NCBI GenBank assembly: GCA_958413765.1
Contig: CATYVH010000006.1
Span: 10,427-74,426 of the forward strand
Origin: an uncultured Collinsella sp.
GTDB lineage: Bacteria > Actinomycetota > Coriobacteriia > Coriobacteriales > Coriobacteriaceae
Reading direction: 5' to 3'
Length of the DNA: 64,000 nt
Below the pieces are notes generated by a model. That model had not been told where the DNA came from. It saw only the letters and a program-made list of their open reading frames with translations, and did no database searches. The position numbers and the translations under genes were made by a program. Positions 25,001 through 34,505 of the stretch are shown here, one piece after another. Positions within the stretch are counted from its first letter, which is position 1. Each line of letters starts with the position of its first letter.

Positions 25001-28000
25001 CGTTGATGACGTCGGCACCGCTGTTAATCGCGCCAAGTAGACCGCCGCTCCACCTGCCCTTGATCGTGGCGCTCTCAATCGCGATATTGTTGCAGGCTAT
25101 GTTCACATTGCTGAAGTAGTAGCCGATAAGTCCGCCCGAGCATTGGTCGGTGCCGGCAATGTTGATATTCTCGACGCTACAGTCCTCAAACCAGTACGTG
25201 TTGGGGCTGCCACTGCTCGTGACCTCGCCAATCAAGCCGCCCGCATTACGGATGCTATTGTTCGTTCTGGTGGCATCGCCGATGATGGCGCTCTTGGCAT
25301 CGCCTCCGGCATCAATGCGCACGTTGCTTATAGAAATAACGCCTCTATAGGCGCTTCCGACCACACCGCCGGCGCCCATGTACTTATCGGTGTTCGACCC
25401 GGTGGCGAGTACATTTACCCCAGAGATGACTGCCGTGCTCGATGCGACGGCTTCCGTGATGCCAATTTTGGTGTTCACCGATACGTTACTGGAGGTATAA
25501 CCGAACACGCCGCCCACGTAGGGTGTTGTACCCGTGGCGGTTATGGTCGAGTTTTTGCCAATAGTCTTCTCGTATACCCCTGTGGCCGCGGTTGTCCACA
25601 CGCCGCACGGCGAGGCGATCGCACCCACATAGCCGCCAACGTACTTCTCGCCCGTGACGCTAAGGCCAGTGTATGAGCAGTCACAGAGATTCGCGGGCGC
25701 CTGCGTGCCGGAGCCGAAATTGACCATATAGGTCACGTCGTTATCCGTCCTTCGGCTGGTACGGCCCGAGCTGCCAAGAAGCCCTCCTACGCTCTTTGCG
25801 CCCAACACGGTGCAGTTCTTCATCTGTACGTTGCGGTAGACGCCACGCGTGTTGCCGTCGTAGTTGGCCGTTGCGCCCGCCAAAAGGCCGGTGCCGATGA
25901 GGTCGTTCGATGCCGGTCCCGAGGCAATGCTACCGTTGGCGTCTTTGTACGTGAGCGATACGTTGCAGTTACTAAAGGTGAGGTCTTTGACCTGAGCGCC
26001 GTCATTCGCGGTGACGCTCTGCCCCACATTGGTTGAGGTGAACATCACGGTGCTGAATAGGCCGCCCACGCCCGAGACCTTATAGTCGTCATCGGCATAT
26101 TCGACGACGCCGTAAGTGGCATCTTTGGTGCCCACCGTGATGGTGGCCCCGTTGCCGTCGATCGTTGCCACGTGCGGCGTGATGCGGTCGCGATCGGTGG
26201 ACGCCTCGTTCGAGCTGCAAGCATTGGAATAGTAACGGCCGCTGAGACCCACGTATCCCGTGCCGTAGCCAGTCATATCATAGGTGGCATTTTCCTTGAA
26301 CTCCAGGCTCATGCCGATCGATTTCGACGCGCACACGTAGCCCGTTTGGTAGTCGGCAGCGTAGGACGCCACCAGGTAGGGCGAATTTACATCGTCATCA
26401 TGGTTGAGCGGGCCGTGCCACCCCTGTTTGCCCGGGGCCTTCTGGTCATCGTTTTTGGCGGTTTCGAAATCGCCGGAAGCGCTCGCAGGCTTGCCCACGC
26501 AGTCGTAGCTGGCATTTCGCACCTTACCATATTCCTTGTTGCCAAACAGGTAGCCGTTTATCGCCGGGTCCTGCTTATCGCTGCCCCAGTACGCCTTGGA
26601 GCCGCGGAACACGCCATAATTAGCGTAGTCAGTATGTGCCGCTCCAGCACCCGCACCCGAGCTAATGATGGCCGAGAGCACCAAAAGGCCCTGGGCGTTT
26701 TCCACCGTGGTCACGGGTGCCTCGGCATCAGTGCCGATATACTTGTTGTCGGTGCCCGTGGTAGTGACGCAGGCAGCTCCCTTGTTTGTGAGCTCGTTGA
26801 TCTTGTAGTTAGCGTTACCGTTTTCGACTTTGCAGCCCTCGCTAAAGGCATAGCCATCAATCACACGACCAACGTAGGGATTGTCGTACTGCCGGAAGTT
26901 GCCCGTTCCAAGACCCTGAGACTTGTCGCTGGTTCCAGCGCGCCAAGACGTCCCTGACATATTGCGGAAGATCACACCGCCGCCCGCAATGGCACCAACG
27001 TAACCGCCGATGGGAACAAGATGTGGCTTAGTTCCGCCACCAGCAACCGTAAAGCCGGTTGTGGAGTTATCGGGCGTTGTCCCATTCACGGCCACACCGT
27101 CGATAATGTTATCGCCGCCAAGGATGCAGCCGATAACGCCACCGAAGAACGACGTCGGAACACCGTCGGCATCCTTGGCAGAATAAGTAATAGTCGCCGA
27201 CGCGTTCACATAGCGAATATTCAGATCGCGCACCACGCTGCCGTAACTATAGGGAATAAGGCCGCGAAGCGAACCCTCGTTATTCTCTATCTTGATGGTT
27301 GCCTTTTTATCACCTTTAGGGTTGCCAACGATGACGCCACGGAACGGGTTGGCTTTGTTGCCAAAACCGCCAAACGATGCGCCGTCGAGGGTGATCGTAT
27401 TACCCCCGGTAGGTTCAATACTGTAGTACGCGCTTTGGATATAGCGGTGCATCATCTCGTCGGAAAGTGTGGCCGAAGGATCAGTGGTGTCGCCGGTCTT
27501 CTTTTCCCACTTCTTCCCAGTGTCTTTCGCCTGCTTATAGACGTACGTAACCTCATTGTCGGTTTTATTGTCGCTGCGGCGAGTACAGAGCGTACTCTGG
27601 TTGACGGCAATGGTGACCTCCCAACCGTCGAGCGCAGTTTGGTTGTTGATGTAGTTGGCGATGGCGTTCATCTCAGTCGCGTCCTTAACGGCATACGGAT
27701 CGCCATATGTGCCGCATCCCTCTACCAGCTTTGGAATGCGCTGGTTGACTTTAATTTCATGATATTGGACGCCGCTCTCGGTGGCCTTTCCCTTATAAAC
27801 ATAAGGAAGATAGCCACCAAACCAAGGCCTGACGTCACCGTCCTTCTTACCATCAACCGTCACATAGCCGCTCACGGCACCATACGTCGCTTCGTCGTAA
27901 TACCAAAGCTGCTTGCCCGGGTACTCCGTACTCCCATCAATCTCAGATCCGTATGTCACCTTGCCTGCATCGGCATCGGCATCGGCCTTAGTAAAGGTGT

Positions 28001-31000
28001 AGTCCGCAGAGCCCGTGCTCGTGCTTCCGTAGCCAAAACTCTCCAGCAGGCTCGCATGGGTGAAGATCGTTTTGTTCTTTTGGCTGGGCAAGCTGATTTG
28101 CTCAAACTTTGCCGTCACCTGATCGGCCTCACTGCCTACACCAAGCTTTCCGAACAGCGACGTAGCCGCCTTGGTGTCACTCGTGTACCCAGTAGTCTTG
28201 ATATTCTTCGCGTTCAGGCTCACGTACTTCTGCATCTCGTTGATGAGCAGAGGCATATAGGCGTTAGCATCCGTGGCGCTGTTGGCGCCGTCGACAATCA
28301 GATTGTTGAGCGTAAGACCATCAATTGAGATCTTTCTAATCTTGGTGCCATTGCCGTCGCTGGACCCATACACGTAGCGGCACACGAGCGCGCCCGAAGA
28401 GCTTCCGCTTGCTCCATCAGTGTCTTCAGAGCTCTTTCCGTCATTAATAACGGGCCCAACAGTACCACGCAAAGTGACGTTTTTTACTGTGAGATCGCCG
28501 TTTGCCACCGTTCGAAAAAGACCGCAGTGCATGTTCTCGTGCTGGGTAGCATCGGAATTTAGCTTGTTGCCATTCTGCTCGGCCTTGATCTTGGAGTAAC
28601 AGAAGGTAATGGTCGCATTCTCAACCGTCACCTCTCCGCTCGGCTGAGTTGGATAATAGCTGTAGCCGGCCAAATCGATTGTACCCGTTATGGTTATGGA
28701 ATCATCGAGCCCTGTCGTGCCATTGGGAACGATTGTCGAACGAATACCTTCGGGAGCATAACGGTAAGCAGACCATAAGAGCAGCTTTTCCGCTGTATCG
28801 ATTTGACTGCCACTAAAGCCGCCTTCACAATTCTTAGAGACTATGTCGAGGTTGTAGAAGTAGCGGGTATTGCCGTTCGTATTCTGGCTTCGACCGAAAG
28901 ACGAGCGATTATGGTAGCTGTTGTCTTTTGTGGAATCGCCGTCCATGTCCAGCTTGTTTTTCTGTGTGTGTAGCGAAACGACCGTGTTCCAGTCGGCGTC
29001 CATGAGCTTGCTGCCGTTGTTTGGTTTTACACCGCTGCCAACCCATTCATCGAAGGACGTTACGCCCGACGCAACGATGGCCCCCTCGCCGGTGGGCACC
29101 CTATAGGCGGTATCCCAATAAGCCCTGTCCTCCAAGTACAGGCCTAGGTAGCTCTCGACGCCATATGTCGTCTTATCATCCACCTTGCAGCCGCGGCAAA
29201 CTAGAACGCCGAGCGTCTGAGCGGCGCCCGCATTAATGGTTGTGCCCGAGAGATCGATGGCATAGTTGTTGATAATCCAGTGGCCGCTCGCGGCGTATAC
29301 AAGACCACCGAGTTCCTTGGAATCATCCGCAGTCGCGGTTATAGAAGCGTTGGTCGTTTTCAGAGCATAAGAGTTTTCATTCTTGTTAATGCTCTCATCT
29401 CCGATAGTTACGACCGCGTTGCCCCAGCTATAACCCAAGAAACCACCCGTGCCATTGAGCTTATCGCCGTTCCTGCCGACTTTCATTTCGAATGAATTGA
29501 ACGAAAGGCCCGAAATGTTCACGTACTTATCAGCTGAGTTGGCTATTGTCCCTGCATTGTAGGTACTCTGTGCGATGCAGCCGATAAGACCACCGACTTG
29601 GGCAATCTTGCCGCCGGCGCAATCGCCAGTTTCGATTGATCCGGCGACTTCGAGGCCCGCAACATTGAATGACGAGCCATAATCGCCCGCATAACCAATG
29701 GCGCCGCCAATGCGACTATTGCCGTTAAGCGTTTTAGTTGCAGCGATGGTCGCTTGAGCCTTGCTGTTATCCTTAAACGCAACCGTAGAAGCCGCCAGCA
29801 CGCTGCCCGCAATACCGCCAATGTTCACGTCATTGGCAAACGTATCATCGCACGCGATATTCGTTTTGCACGTTACGCCAGACAATGACAGGTTGCCGAC
29901 GATGGCACACGCAAGCGACCCGGCATCGATAGCCGAACCGTTATCGAACTTCATGGAGCCAGCGATTGTGACGTTGGAGATGGTTGCACCGTTGACGGCC
30001 GCGAACAAGCCCAAGCGGCCGTGGCGGTAGATTTTGCCGTTGCCGTTGCTCGTGTTATTGCCGTCGAGCACGTCTTCACCACGCTTGCCGTACGCCTCGC
30101 CGACGGCAAGATTGATTGTGCCGCCACCGTTCAACGTTCCCGAGAAAACTTGCGAGCCGTCTGCACGATCCTGCGTGAAACCCGTCAGGCCCGTGCCCTT
30201 GAGATCAATAGTGCCGTTCACCGTAATGGTCGAGGACTGCAAGCCGTTAAGGTTGTTTTCGGTAACGCCGTCAACCATCGAGTAGTAGCCGTTGGTTTGC
30301 CAGGTAATCGCAAGCTTGGCGAAATCCTCAGCTGTGGTTAGGGCGTAGGCACCGTTAGCTGCCGTCAGCGAATCCGGCAAGGTCAACTTATGAGTGTCCA
30401 CATCAAGCTTAATGAAGTCGCCGCCCAGACGAACAACTTCACCGTAGGTCGCGATGTCGTCCGTCTTTGAGGCTGAGTTGCTACGCTTGAAGGTCCAGAC
30501 CGCAGCGCCCTTGTCTCCCAGATCACCATTAGAGCCATTGCCGGCAGCGAAGATCAGCGCGTTGTGGTTCTCGTATACGAGCTGACCCGTCGTGGCGTTC
30601 TCGGCAAAACTTGCGCCCGACAGATCCGTGATGCCGCTGAATTTGATTACAGCATTCCACGCGGATCCCGCAATTCCCGCGGCACGGTTGCTTTGCGCCT
30701 TACCGATAGGATTGTCGCTTGTAAGTTTGAAATCTCGCACGTCAAGGACATTGCGCGTATCGACAACGCCCACGGCGCCACCGAACTTTCCGGTACCCGT
30801 TCGCGCCGAAGCATCTCCCTTGCACGCAACCGTCACGCCGTTGAAGACAACGGCAACGGGCTGCGAGTTAGGATTTGCGCTATCGCCAACATAGCCAACA
30901 ACGCCGCCTGCGTCGGACAACTTGCTCGCAAGGTCAAACTCAATTGAGCACGTATTCTTATTATCTGCATCCTTTTCAACAACAAAGGCGCGCAAAGCGC

Positions 31001-32690
31001 CGTCGTCGTCCGTTTTCGTCGCGAACACCTTGCCGACAAGGCCGCCGTAGCTGCCGTTGACACTAACATCTTCTGGTAAGGCGAGTTTGCTCTTATACGT
31101 CCCGCCTTGCACCACGATGTCTCCATTAGAGATATCGGCCATGCCAAAAAGAGCGCCGGCGCGCTGCGACGCACCAAGAGTCACAAGGTCGCCCAGGTCG
31201 AACATATTGGACGTAACGGCAAATCCTTGCGCAAAGCTCACGTCGCCGATAACGCCACCAGAGCAAGCGCTGTTCTCGTCGCCAATATTTAGAGGACACC
31301 CAATCTGCTTATTATCCGCGCCCAGTGTGAGCACGGTCGCTTTACCAATAAAACCGCCGCTGGCAGTTGTGCCCTTGACGGTGAGCGCGTGTAGGTCGAG
31401 AGCTTTCGCGACGTTGACCATGGCACCCGTGCTCGAGCCAACGAGTCCTACAACGCCACCGGCGGAGCCGTTCGTAGACTGGACGGTGGCGGTGGGAACG
31501 TTTGCCAGAGTGCCAATGCTCAGGGTCGCACCGTCCTTGACTTCGCCTACGAGCAGGCCAGCGTTGCCAGAGCTCGTTTTGACGGCTCCGCCTGAGGTCA
31601 GATCGTTGGGGAACGTGACGGACTCAACCGTCAAGCTCCCGCTCTCGACCGTGTTGGCAATCAAGCCAATGTTGCCCGTCGCATTCGCGTTGAGATTCTT
31701 TCGAGAATCGGTGAGGCTATAGGTAACGTTCGCAGCAAGGTCGCCCGTCGTCGCACCCAGGAGGGGTGCCGTCAAGGCGGAAGTCGCATCCTTCACATCA
31801 ACGTTCACGGGTTCCACGATGTCAACCGACGCGATGAGTGTCTTGCTCTCTTCGCCGTTTTCCGCACCGCTGACCTTCGAAGCGATCATCGGTGCGCTAT
31901 AGCTAGTCGCGCCTACCCACTTTATCCTGACCGTTTTGTTTTGGTCAGACAGCTTGAGGTTATTAAAAACCGTCCGATCAGTCGTAAGCTCGACGGGACT
32001 ATCAACGTCCCTATAGATCCTGCCTTCAAACGGACATTCATCACTGCCAAGACCCTGGAAAGACATGCCGTTATTAGCCGACTCGGTGAGCTTCGCATCG
32101 CCCGTGATGATAACCTTGATCTGCGCATCATAGTAAAGCGAAGCGTCGGCGTTAGACAGGACGGCGAACGCCTCCGACGACTTGACATCAAGGCTTCGGA
32201 TTCCGCTCCTGTCGTCTTTGCGTACGATGTTTTCCGCGCCGTTCGCCTTGAGCAGCTCGACAAGCTCATCGAGATTTGTAATCGACGCATCGGCCTGGGC
32301 CTCAGCGTCTTCCGAAACCGCGGCATCGGCATCTTGCTCGACATCATCAGCGGCAGCATCCCCTGCCGCATCGTCGCCCTCCGTCTGATCGCCCGTAGAA
32401 TCGGAACCCGTGGCACTATCGGAAGTATCGCCCGTTGCGGCGTCGTCCTTCGCGGCACCATCCTGGGCACCGTCACCTGCTGCACCAGCATCACTCGCCC
32501 CAGACCCATTCGCGGCGTCGCCGTTGGTCTCGCCGCTCTCGGCAGTGTCCGATGCCTCCGCAGCCGCGGTGGCAATCTCGCTCGAGATGTTCTGCCAGCC
32601 GGCCGCCACGGCGGCCACCGTGGGCGAGCATGCCTGGAGCACCATGACCACCGTCATGAACTCTGCGAGTATGCGCTTTGCCGTTCTCAT
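22020..32690 (-). CDS. Giant secreted GLUG/beta-helix-type surface protein
   Basis: 3,556 residues; AGAGG ribosome binding site 10 bp before the ATG. A signal peptide (MRTAKRILAEFMTVVMVLQA, cleavage near residue 30) is followed by a ~110-residue Asp/Ala/Gly/Glu-rich segment that is almost certainly disordered. Residues ~150-2,650 contain about twenty G-G-x-x-G turns (GGVVGLVGSS, GGAIGYAGDYG, GGFLGYSWG, GGLIGYYFS and others) spaced by Thr/Asn/Ser-rich beta-prone sequence, the pattern of GLUG-motif or right-handed beta-helix adhesins. The last ~850 residues look like several beta-sandwich domains. The C-terminus (NLNGIDH) has no LPxTG sortase motif, membrane helix or cell-wall-binding repeat. 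Base composition is visibly less GC-rich than its neighbours. It is the last of four genes in an operon whose other members are membrane-anchored ectodomain proteins. An adhesive role is inference. Confidence 0.88.
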   Translation of the reverse strand: MRTAKRILAEFMTVVMVLQACSPTVAAVAAGWQNISSEIATAAAEASDTAESGETNGDAANGSGASDAGAAGDGAQDGAAKDDAATGDTSDSATGSDSTGDQTEGDDAAGDAAADDVEQDADAAVSEDAEAQADASITNLDELVELLKANGAENIVRKDDRSGIRSLDVKSSEAFAVLSNADASLYYDAQIKVIITGDAKLTESANNGMSFQGLGSDECPFEGRIYRDVDSPVELTTDRTVFNNLKLSDQNKTVRIKWVGATSYSAPMIASKVSGAENGEESKTLIASVDIVEPVNVDVKDATSALTAPLLGATTGDLAANVTYSLTDSRKNLNANATGNIGLIANTVESGSLTVESVTFPNDLTSGGAVKTSSGNAGLLVGEVKDGATLSIGTLANVPTATVQSTNGSAGGVVGLVGSSTGAMVNVAKALDLHALTVKGTTASGGFIGKATVLTLGADNKQIGCPLNIGDENSACSGGVIGDVSFAQGFAVTSNMFDLGDLVTLGASQRAGALFGMADISNGDIVVQGGTYKSKLALPEDVSVNGSYGGLVGKVFATKTDDDGALRAFVVEKDADNKNTCSIEFDLASKLSDAGGVVGYVGDSANPNSQPVAVVFNGVTVACKGDASARTGTGKFGGAVGVVDTRNVLDVRDFKLTSDNPIGKAQSNRAAGIAGSAWNAVIKFSGITDLSGASFAENATTGQLVYENHNALIFAAGNGSNGDLGDKGAAVWTFKRSNSASKTDDIATYGEVVRLGGDFIKLDVDTHKLTLPDSLTAANGAYALTTAEDFAKLAITWQTNGYYSMVDGVTENNLNGLQSSTITVNGTIDLKGTGLTGFTQDRADGSQVFSGTLNGGGTINLAVGEAYGKRGEDVLDGNNTSNGNGKIYRHGRLGLFAAVNGATISNVTIAGSMKFDNGSAIDAGSLACAIVGNLSLSGVTCKTNIACDDTFANDVNIGGIAGSVLAASTVAFKDNSKAQATIAATKTLNGNSRIGGAIGYAGDYGSSFNVAGLEVAGSIETGDCAGGKIAQVGGLIGCIAQSTYNAGTIANSADKYVNISGLSFNSFEMKVGRNGDKLNGTGGFLGYSWGNAVVTIGDESINKNENSYALKTTNASITATADDSKELGGLVYAASGHWIINNYAIDLSGTTINAGAAQTLGVLVCRGCKVDDKTTYGVESYLGLYLEDRAYWDTAYRVPTGEGAIVASGVTSFDEWVGSGVKPNNGSKLMDADWNTVVSLHTQKNKLDMDGDSTKDNSYHNRSSFGRSQNTNGNTRYFYNLDIVSKNCEGGFSGSQIDTAEKLLLWSAYRYAPEGIRSTIVPNGTTGLDDSITITGTIDLAGYSYYPTQPSGEVTVENATITFCYSKIKAEQNGNKLNSDATQHENMHCGLFRTVANGDLTVKNVTLRGTVGPVINDGKSSEDTDGASGSSSGALVCRYVYGSSDGNGTKIRKISIDGLTLNNLIVDGANSATDANAYMPLLINEMQKYVSLNAKNIKTTGYTSDTKAATSLFGKLGVGSEADQVTAKFEQISLPSQKNKTIFTHASLLESFGYGSTSTGSADYTFTKADADADAGKVTYGSEIDGSTEYPGKQLWYYDEATYGAVSGYVTVDGKKDGDVRPWFGGYLPYVYKGKATESGVQYHEIKVNQRIPKLVEGCGTYGDPYAVKDATEMNAIANYINNQTALDGWEVTIAVNQSTLCTRRSDNKTDNEVTYVYKQAKDTGKKWEKKTGDTTDPSATLSDEMMHRYIQSAYYSIEPTGGNTITLDGASFGGFGNKANPFRGVIVGNPKGDKKATIKIENNEGSLRGLIPYSYGSVVRDLNIRYVNASATITYSAKDADGVPTSFFGGVIGCILGGDNIIDGVAVNGTTPDNSTTGFTVAGGGTKPHLVPIGGYVGAIAGGGVIFRNMSGTSWRAGTSDKSQGLGTGNFRQYDNPYVGRVIDGYAFSEGCKVENGNANYKINELTNKGAACVTTTGTDNKYIGTDAEAPVTTVENAQGLLVLSAIISSGAGAGAAHTDYANYGVFRGSKAYWGSDKQDPAINGYLFGNKEYGKVRNASYDCVGKPASASGDFETAKNDDQKAPGKQGWHGPLNHDDDVNSPYLVASYAADYQTGYVCASKSIGMSLEFKENATYDMTGYGTGYVGLSGRYYSNACSSNEASTDRDRITPHVATIDGNGATITVGTKDATYGVVEYADDDYKVSGVGGLFSTVMFTSTNVGQSVTANDGAQVKDLTFSNCNVSLTYKDANGSIASGPASNDLIGTGLLAGATANYDGNTRGVYRNVQMKNCTVLGAKSVGGLLGSSGRTSRRTDNDVTYMVNFGSGTQAPANLCDCSYTGLSVTGEKYVGGYVGAIASPCGVWTTAATGVYEKTIGKNSTITATGTTPYVGGVFGYTSSNVSVNTKIGITEAVASSTAVISGVNVLATGSNTDKYMGAGGVVGSAYRGVISISNVRIDAGGDAKSAIIGDATRTNNSIRNAGGLIGEVTSSGSPNTYWFEDCSVENINIAGTDQCSGGLIGYYFSNVNIACNNIAIESATIKGRWSGGLLGAINSGADVINVTNTKVSNTTFGGTSNGGIAGDGRGQFHLVNVLMDSNTYKLGSKQGVLLGEVDTNGYSLSAAGVNVKLGNGKTTRDLPPMVYTTNAAAVNMKSYIAFGDYNDTLEAPDKGITLYGADNTATTAASPYVTTSPVSTLAARASDNDTTDRYLFGDGATIDTAATVQSEAGTGVADRYTYTNIGGINDNGAYQNKSSYDASSVASKFNSNNDTSSNQATADFPVLVISGNDNTTVKSYLNIVTNGGFSDACRLNNENGTNPHVTAKAEVFQLKDGVFVKDGDASNNPTLRVVNNGKNNMSFSPSSDWDNGKGRFTLLTVTFTEAGQSYNVQVPIIVKRKLEIDFTATYDYGTQFKEKDYANLGKDAHVLTSFGEPMTGLLTWTYNSANGKEVDFGWDSYMAAGGSMKGLGKSILFNGADGRLPQGTQLTLIDANVDGKAGGREYHYTVGEGGATSVSLSGNDGFKDSAGNPYQERWLSEILGVSATQDGAGTWTVCDNEAEATAKAKLDGKWTLFKVAGADVPSNSRYTLKVPKEKDAGREKRASESVYLVVNVPKSGDGVTQASINGFTASSIDSNSSGGRISWNLHHVLRTDGSDDIQNSTASTYSILSNYEQNVVDKKDGACIPVSKSEDGAAYVLSLDVMDTVTFSPSQYYTESDHLFYQLDTSLCRYGANNNLMGVSSFPSGTSAIAKFYVAIGNQNYRWSGSDWEPYDASTPAFTQIVTDTGDDSLRLTLDHDLAGIRKRAAGGSFTVRTVVEEIRLTPDGCNKVISLSKQSGEDACTKMSYTAKLSTRKEGLNTSSLTQTKRGNVGYYRMDTGDTTITLSAPDKSQLGINVDDLRPIANGAIGLGATYELGGLSNAAEAIANADSVVYTLSLQRRGTDGTYESVTDDISNYVTVTESKLAAVAPSGSTITFTDSKENGKFKTKNGNTTFSLPFTVKVNTQVEQREQFYANYRLVMTASLVKGDVASATPQSPDYVTYTLTRVNLNGIDH

Positions 32691-32730
32691 CGATTCCGTA
32701 CCTCTTATCCTAAAAACTCTGCTTCCAGAG

Positions 32731-33675
32731 TTATTGAGTCTTCGTCGTGTCTGTTTGGGTAGTTCCGCTCACCCTAATACCCAGTTTGTTCCAGCCATCG
32801 GGCGTTTTGCCGTCCGCTCGGTAAAAGTTGACGACCATCGAACCCGGCTCCATGGTGAACGTAGCCGTGCGTTTTTCAACATTCACCGTCGCTCCATGGT
32901 TGATCTCGAAGAACCGGTCGATCTCCACGTTCTCCCCCCACGTGAGCGTGACGCTTGCCGGTGCGCCCGTAACCGTCACGCGGTAGTTGTACGCAGCGTA
33001 ATCAGCAAACTTGCCAGCCTCATCAACAAGCGCGCCCTCAACCGCAGCGGTCTTGACCTCGGCCTTCTTTGACGGCACGACTTTCGCCGCCAGACAGGCT
33101 AGCTCGGTGCCGGGGCTCTGCTCCGATACGACCGTGGCCTTAATCACAAAGTATGCTTGTCCCAACTTACCCTCGGGGAAGGTCACGGTGTAGTCCTTCT
33201 TGGTGGGCTGATTCTCCGGAAGCGTGACGCTGCTACCGGGCTGGGGTTCATAGCTCCACGTGGCGCCATCGAGCCCATGCCCCTCGACCGTCAAGGTGTA
33301 CGTCACGTTTTTGTCGTTGCAGAAGTTGCTGTTGCTCAGCAAGTAGTTGTAGATGCTAAAGGTAAAGTTGCACTGCCCGCTGCTGGGATACACCGTAACG
33401 GAGCGCTGGGCACGGTCGAGCTCGTCGCTGCTAGGCGTACTCATGTAGCCCGTGAGCAGGTCGCTCGCAAACAGGCTCTGAGCGGTGCCTGTCGCGGCGA
33501 CGGACTTAAGAAATCCGTTGGCGATGTAGGCGGAATAGGTAAAGTAGCCACCCGCCACGAGCGCCACGGCACAAACAAGCGCGATTGCCGCCACAACCAG
33601 CTTATTCTTGACGAGGCTTTTGCTTTTTACCAGCTGCTCGCACTCGGCATCCTGCTGCTTCTCTTGCTTCTCCAT
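32731..33675 (-). CDS. Membrane-anchored extracellular protein of the surface operon
   Basis: 314 residues with a strong GGAGAGGGGG site. A ~25-residue charged cytoplasmic head (MEKQEKQQDAECEQLVKSKS) precedes one membrane helix (~28-52). The rest is extracellular and beta-rich: four cysteines (in SGQCNF, SNFCND and TELACLA), a VTLTWGENVEIDRFFEINHG stretch and a Thr-rich end. I recognise no enzyme motif. It sits 40 bp upstream of the giant gene and 14 bp after the next companion, so it is part of the same operon. A role as assembly partner, anchor or minor subunit of the giant protein is a guess based on context. Confidence 0.85.
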   Translation of the reverse strand: MEKQEKQQDAECEQLVKSKSLVKNKLVVAAIALVCAVALVAGGYFTYSAYIANGFLKSVAATGTAQSLFASDLLTGYMSTPSSDELDRAQRSVTVYPSSGQCNFTFSIYNYLLSNSNFCNDKNVTYTLTVEGHGLDGATWSYEPQPGSSVTLPENQPTKKDYTVTFPEGKLGQAYFVIKATVVSEQSPGTELACLAAKVVPSKKAEVKTAAVEGALVDEAGKFADYAAYNYRVTVTGAPASVTLTWGENVEIDRFFEINHGATVNVEKRTATFTMEPGSMVVNFYRADGKTPDGWNKLGIRVSGTTQTDTTKTQ

Positions 33676-33689
33676 GTGCGCCCCCTCTC

Positions 33690-34505
33690 CTACTTACCGC
33701 TCGTGTTGCGCGCGATCAGGTAGATCACGTCGGTCTCTTTGGTGCTCTCGTCCCACGAAAGCTTGATGATAAAGTTGAGCGTGTCATTGCCAGTCGAGCC
33801 GTCGAGCGTCTTGGCGTTGAGTTCGCTTTTGCCGAATTTCTTGTATCGGTAGAGCGGGCGCGCGTTGCGCTGGACGTTTTGATAGTCCTTGAATGTAGGG
33901 TCGCTTGCGCCCTCGCCCGGGTCTTCGATGGGCGTGAAGCTCTTCAGCAGATCCGTTTCATACATTTTCCAGCTATAGGGCTTGCCGCCCGCAGTGCCGC
34001 TCACATCGTGAGCATCACCTGGGCCCGTATCCTCAGCTTTATACAGCTCGATAGTGAGACCCGTAATGTTGGTCGTATTCGCAAGCTGCAGCTCAAACCC
34101 GTCGCCGCCCGTCTGCACGCAAAACGGGCGCTTGAGCGTCACCGTGCTGCCAGTCTTGGTATCGCCGTATTCGGGGTTGTAGCTCAGGTCGATCTGCTCT
34201 GTTGCCGTAGCGTTGGGGCCCAGCACCTTGAGCTCTGCCGGCTCCTTGATCTTGCCGACGGTGGAGCCGCGATTGGCATCGACAAACCATCCGAGCGTCA
34301 ATCCCAGCAACACGAGAAGCACGGCCACCAGACCCATGATGGCCAGGGATTCGCGACGGTGGTCGCTCACCCAAGCCTTGATGCGCTCGATGCGGCCAGC
34401 CGGACGCGCTTCGCCGTGCGAGCCGAACCCGTTGCCGCCGGGGTTTGCCGCTCCTTCGTTGTGTTTGATATCGCCCTGCTCGCGGGCATTAAGCTGCTCG
34501 TCCAT
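33690..34505 (-). CDS. Membrane-anchored extracellular protein of the surface operon
   Basis: 271 residues; AAGGAGG lies 11 bp before the ATG, inside the end of the upstream gene, and the ATG directly follows that gene's TAA. After a ~50-residue hydrophilic head comes one membrane helix (~55-75) that ends LGLTLGWFVDANRG. The W-F-x-x-N turn right after the helix also occurs in the upstream companion (LAWFAANNRV) and recalls the start of exported TasA/camelysin-like proteins. The ectodomain (~75-271) is beta-rich with one cysteine (PFCVQ) and ends LIARNTSGK. Its function is unknown; the operon context points to the cell surface. Confidence 0.85.
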   Translation of the reverse strand: MDEQLNAREQGDIKHNEGAANPGGNGFGSHGEARPAGRIERIKAWVSDHRRESLAIMGLVAVLLVLLGLTLGWFVDANRGSTVGKIKEPAELKVLGPNATATEQIDLSYNPEYGDTKTGSTVTLKRPFCVQTGGDGFELQLANTTNITGLTIELYKAEDTGPGDAHDVSGTAGGKPYSWKMYETDLLKSFTPIEDPGEGASDPTFKDYQNVQRNARPLYRYKKFGKSELNAKTLDGSTGNDTLNFIIKLSWDESTKETDVIYLIARNTSGK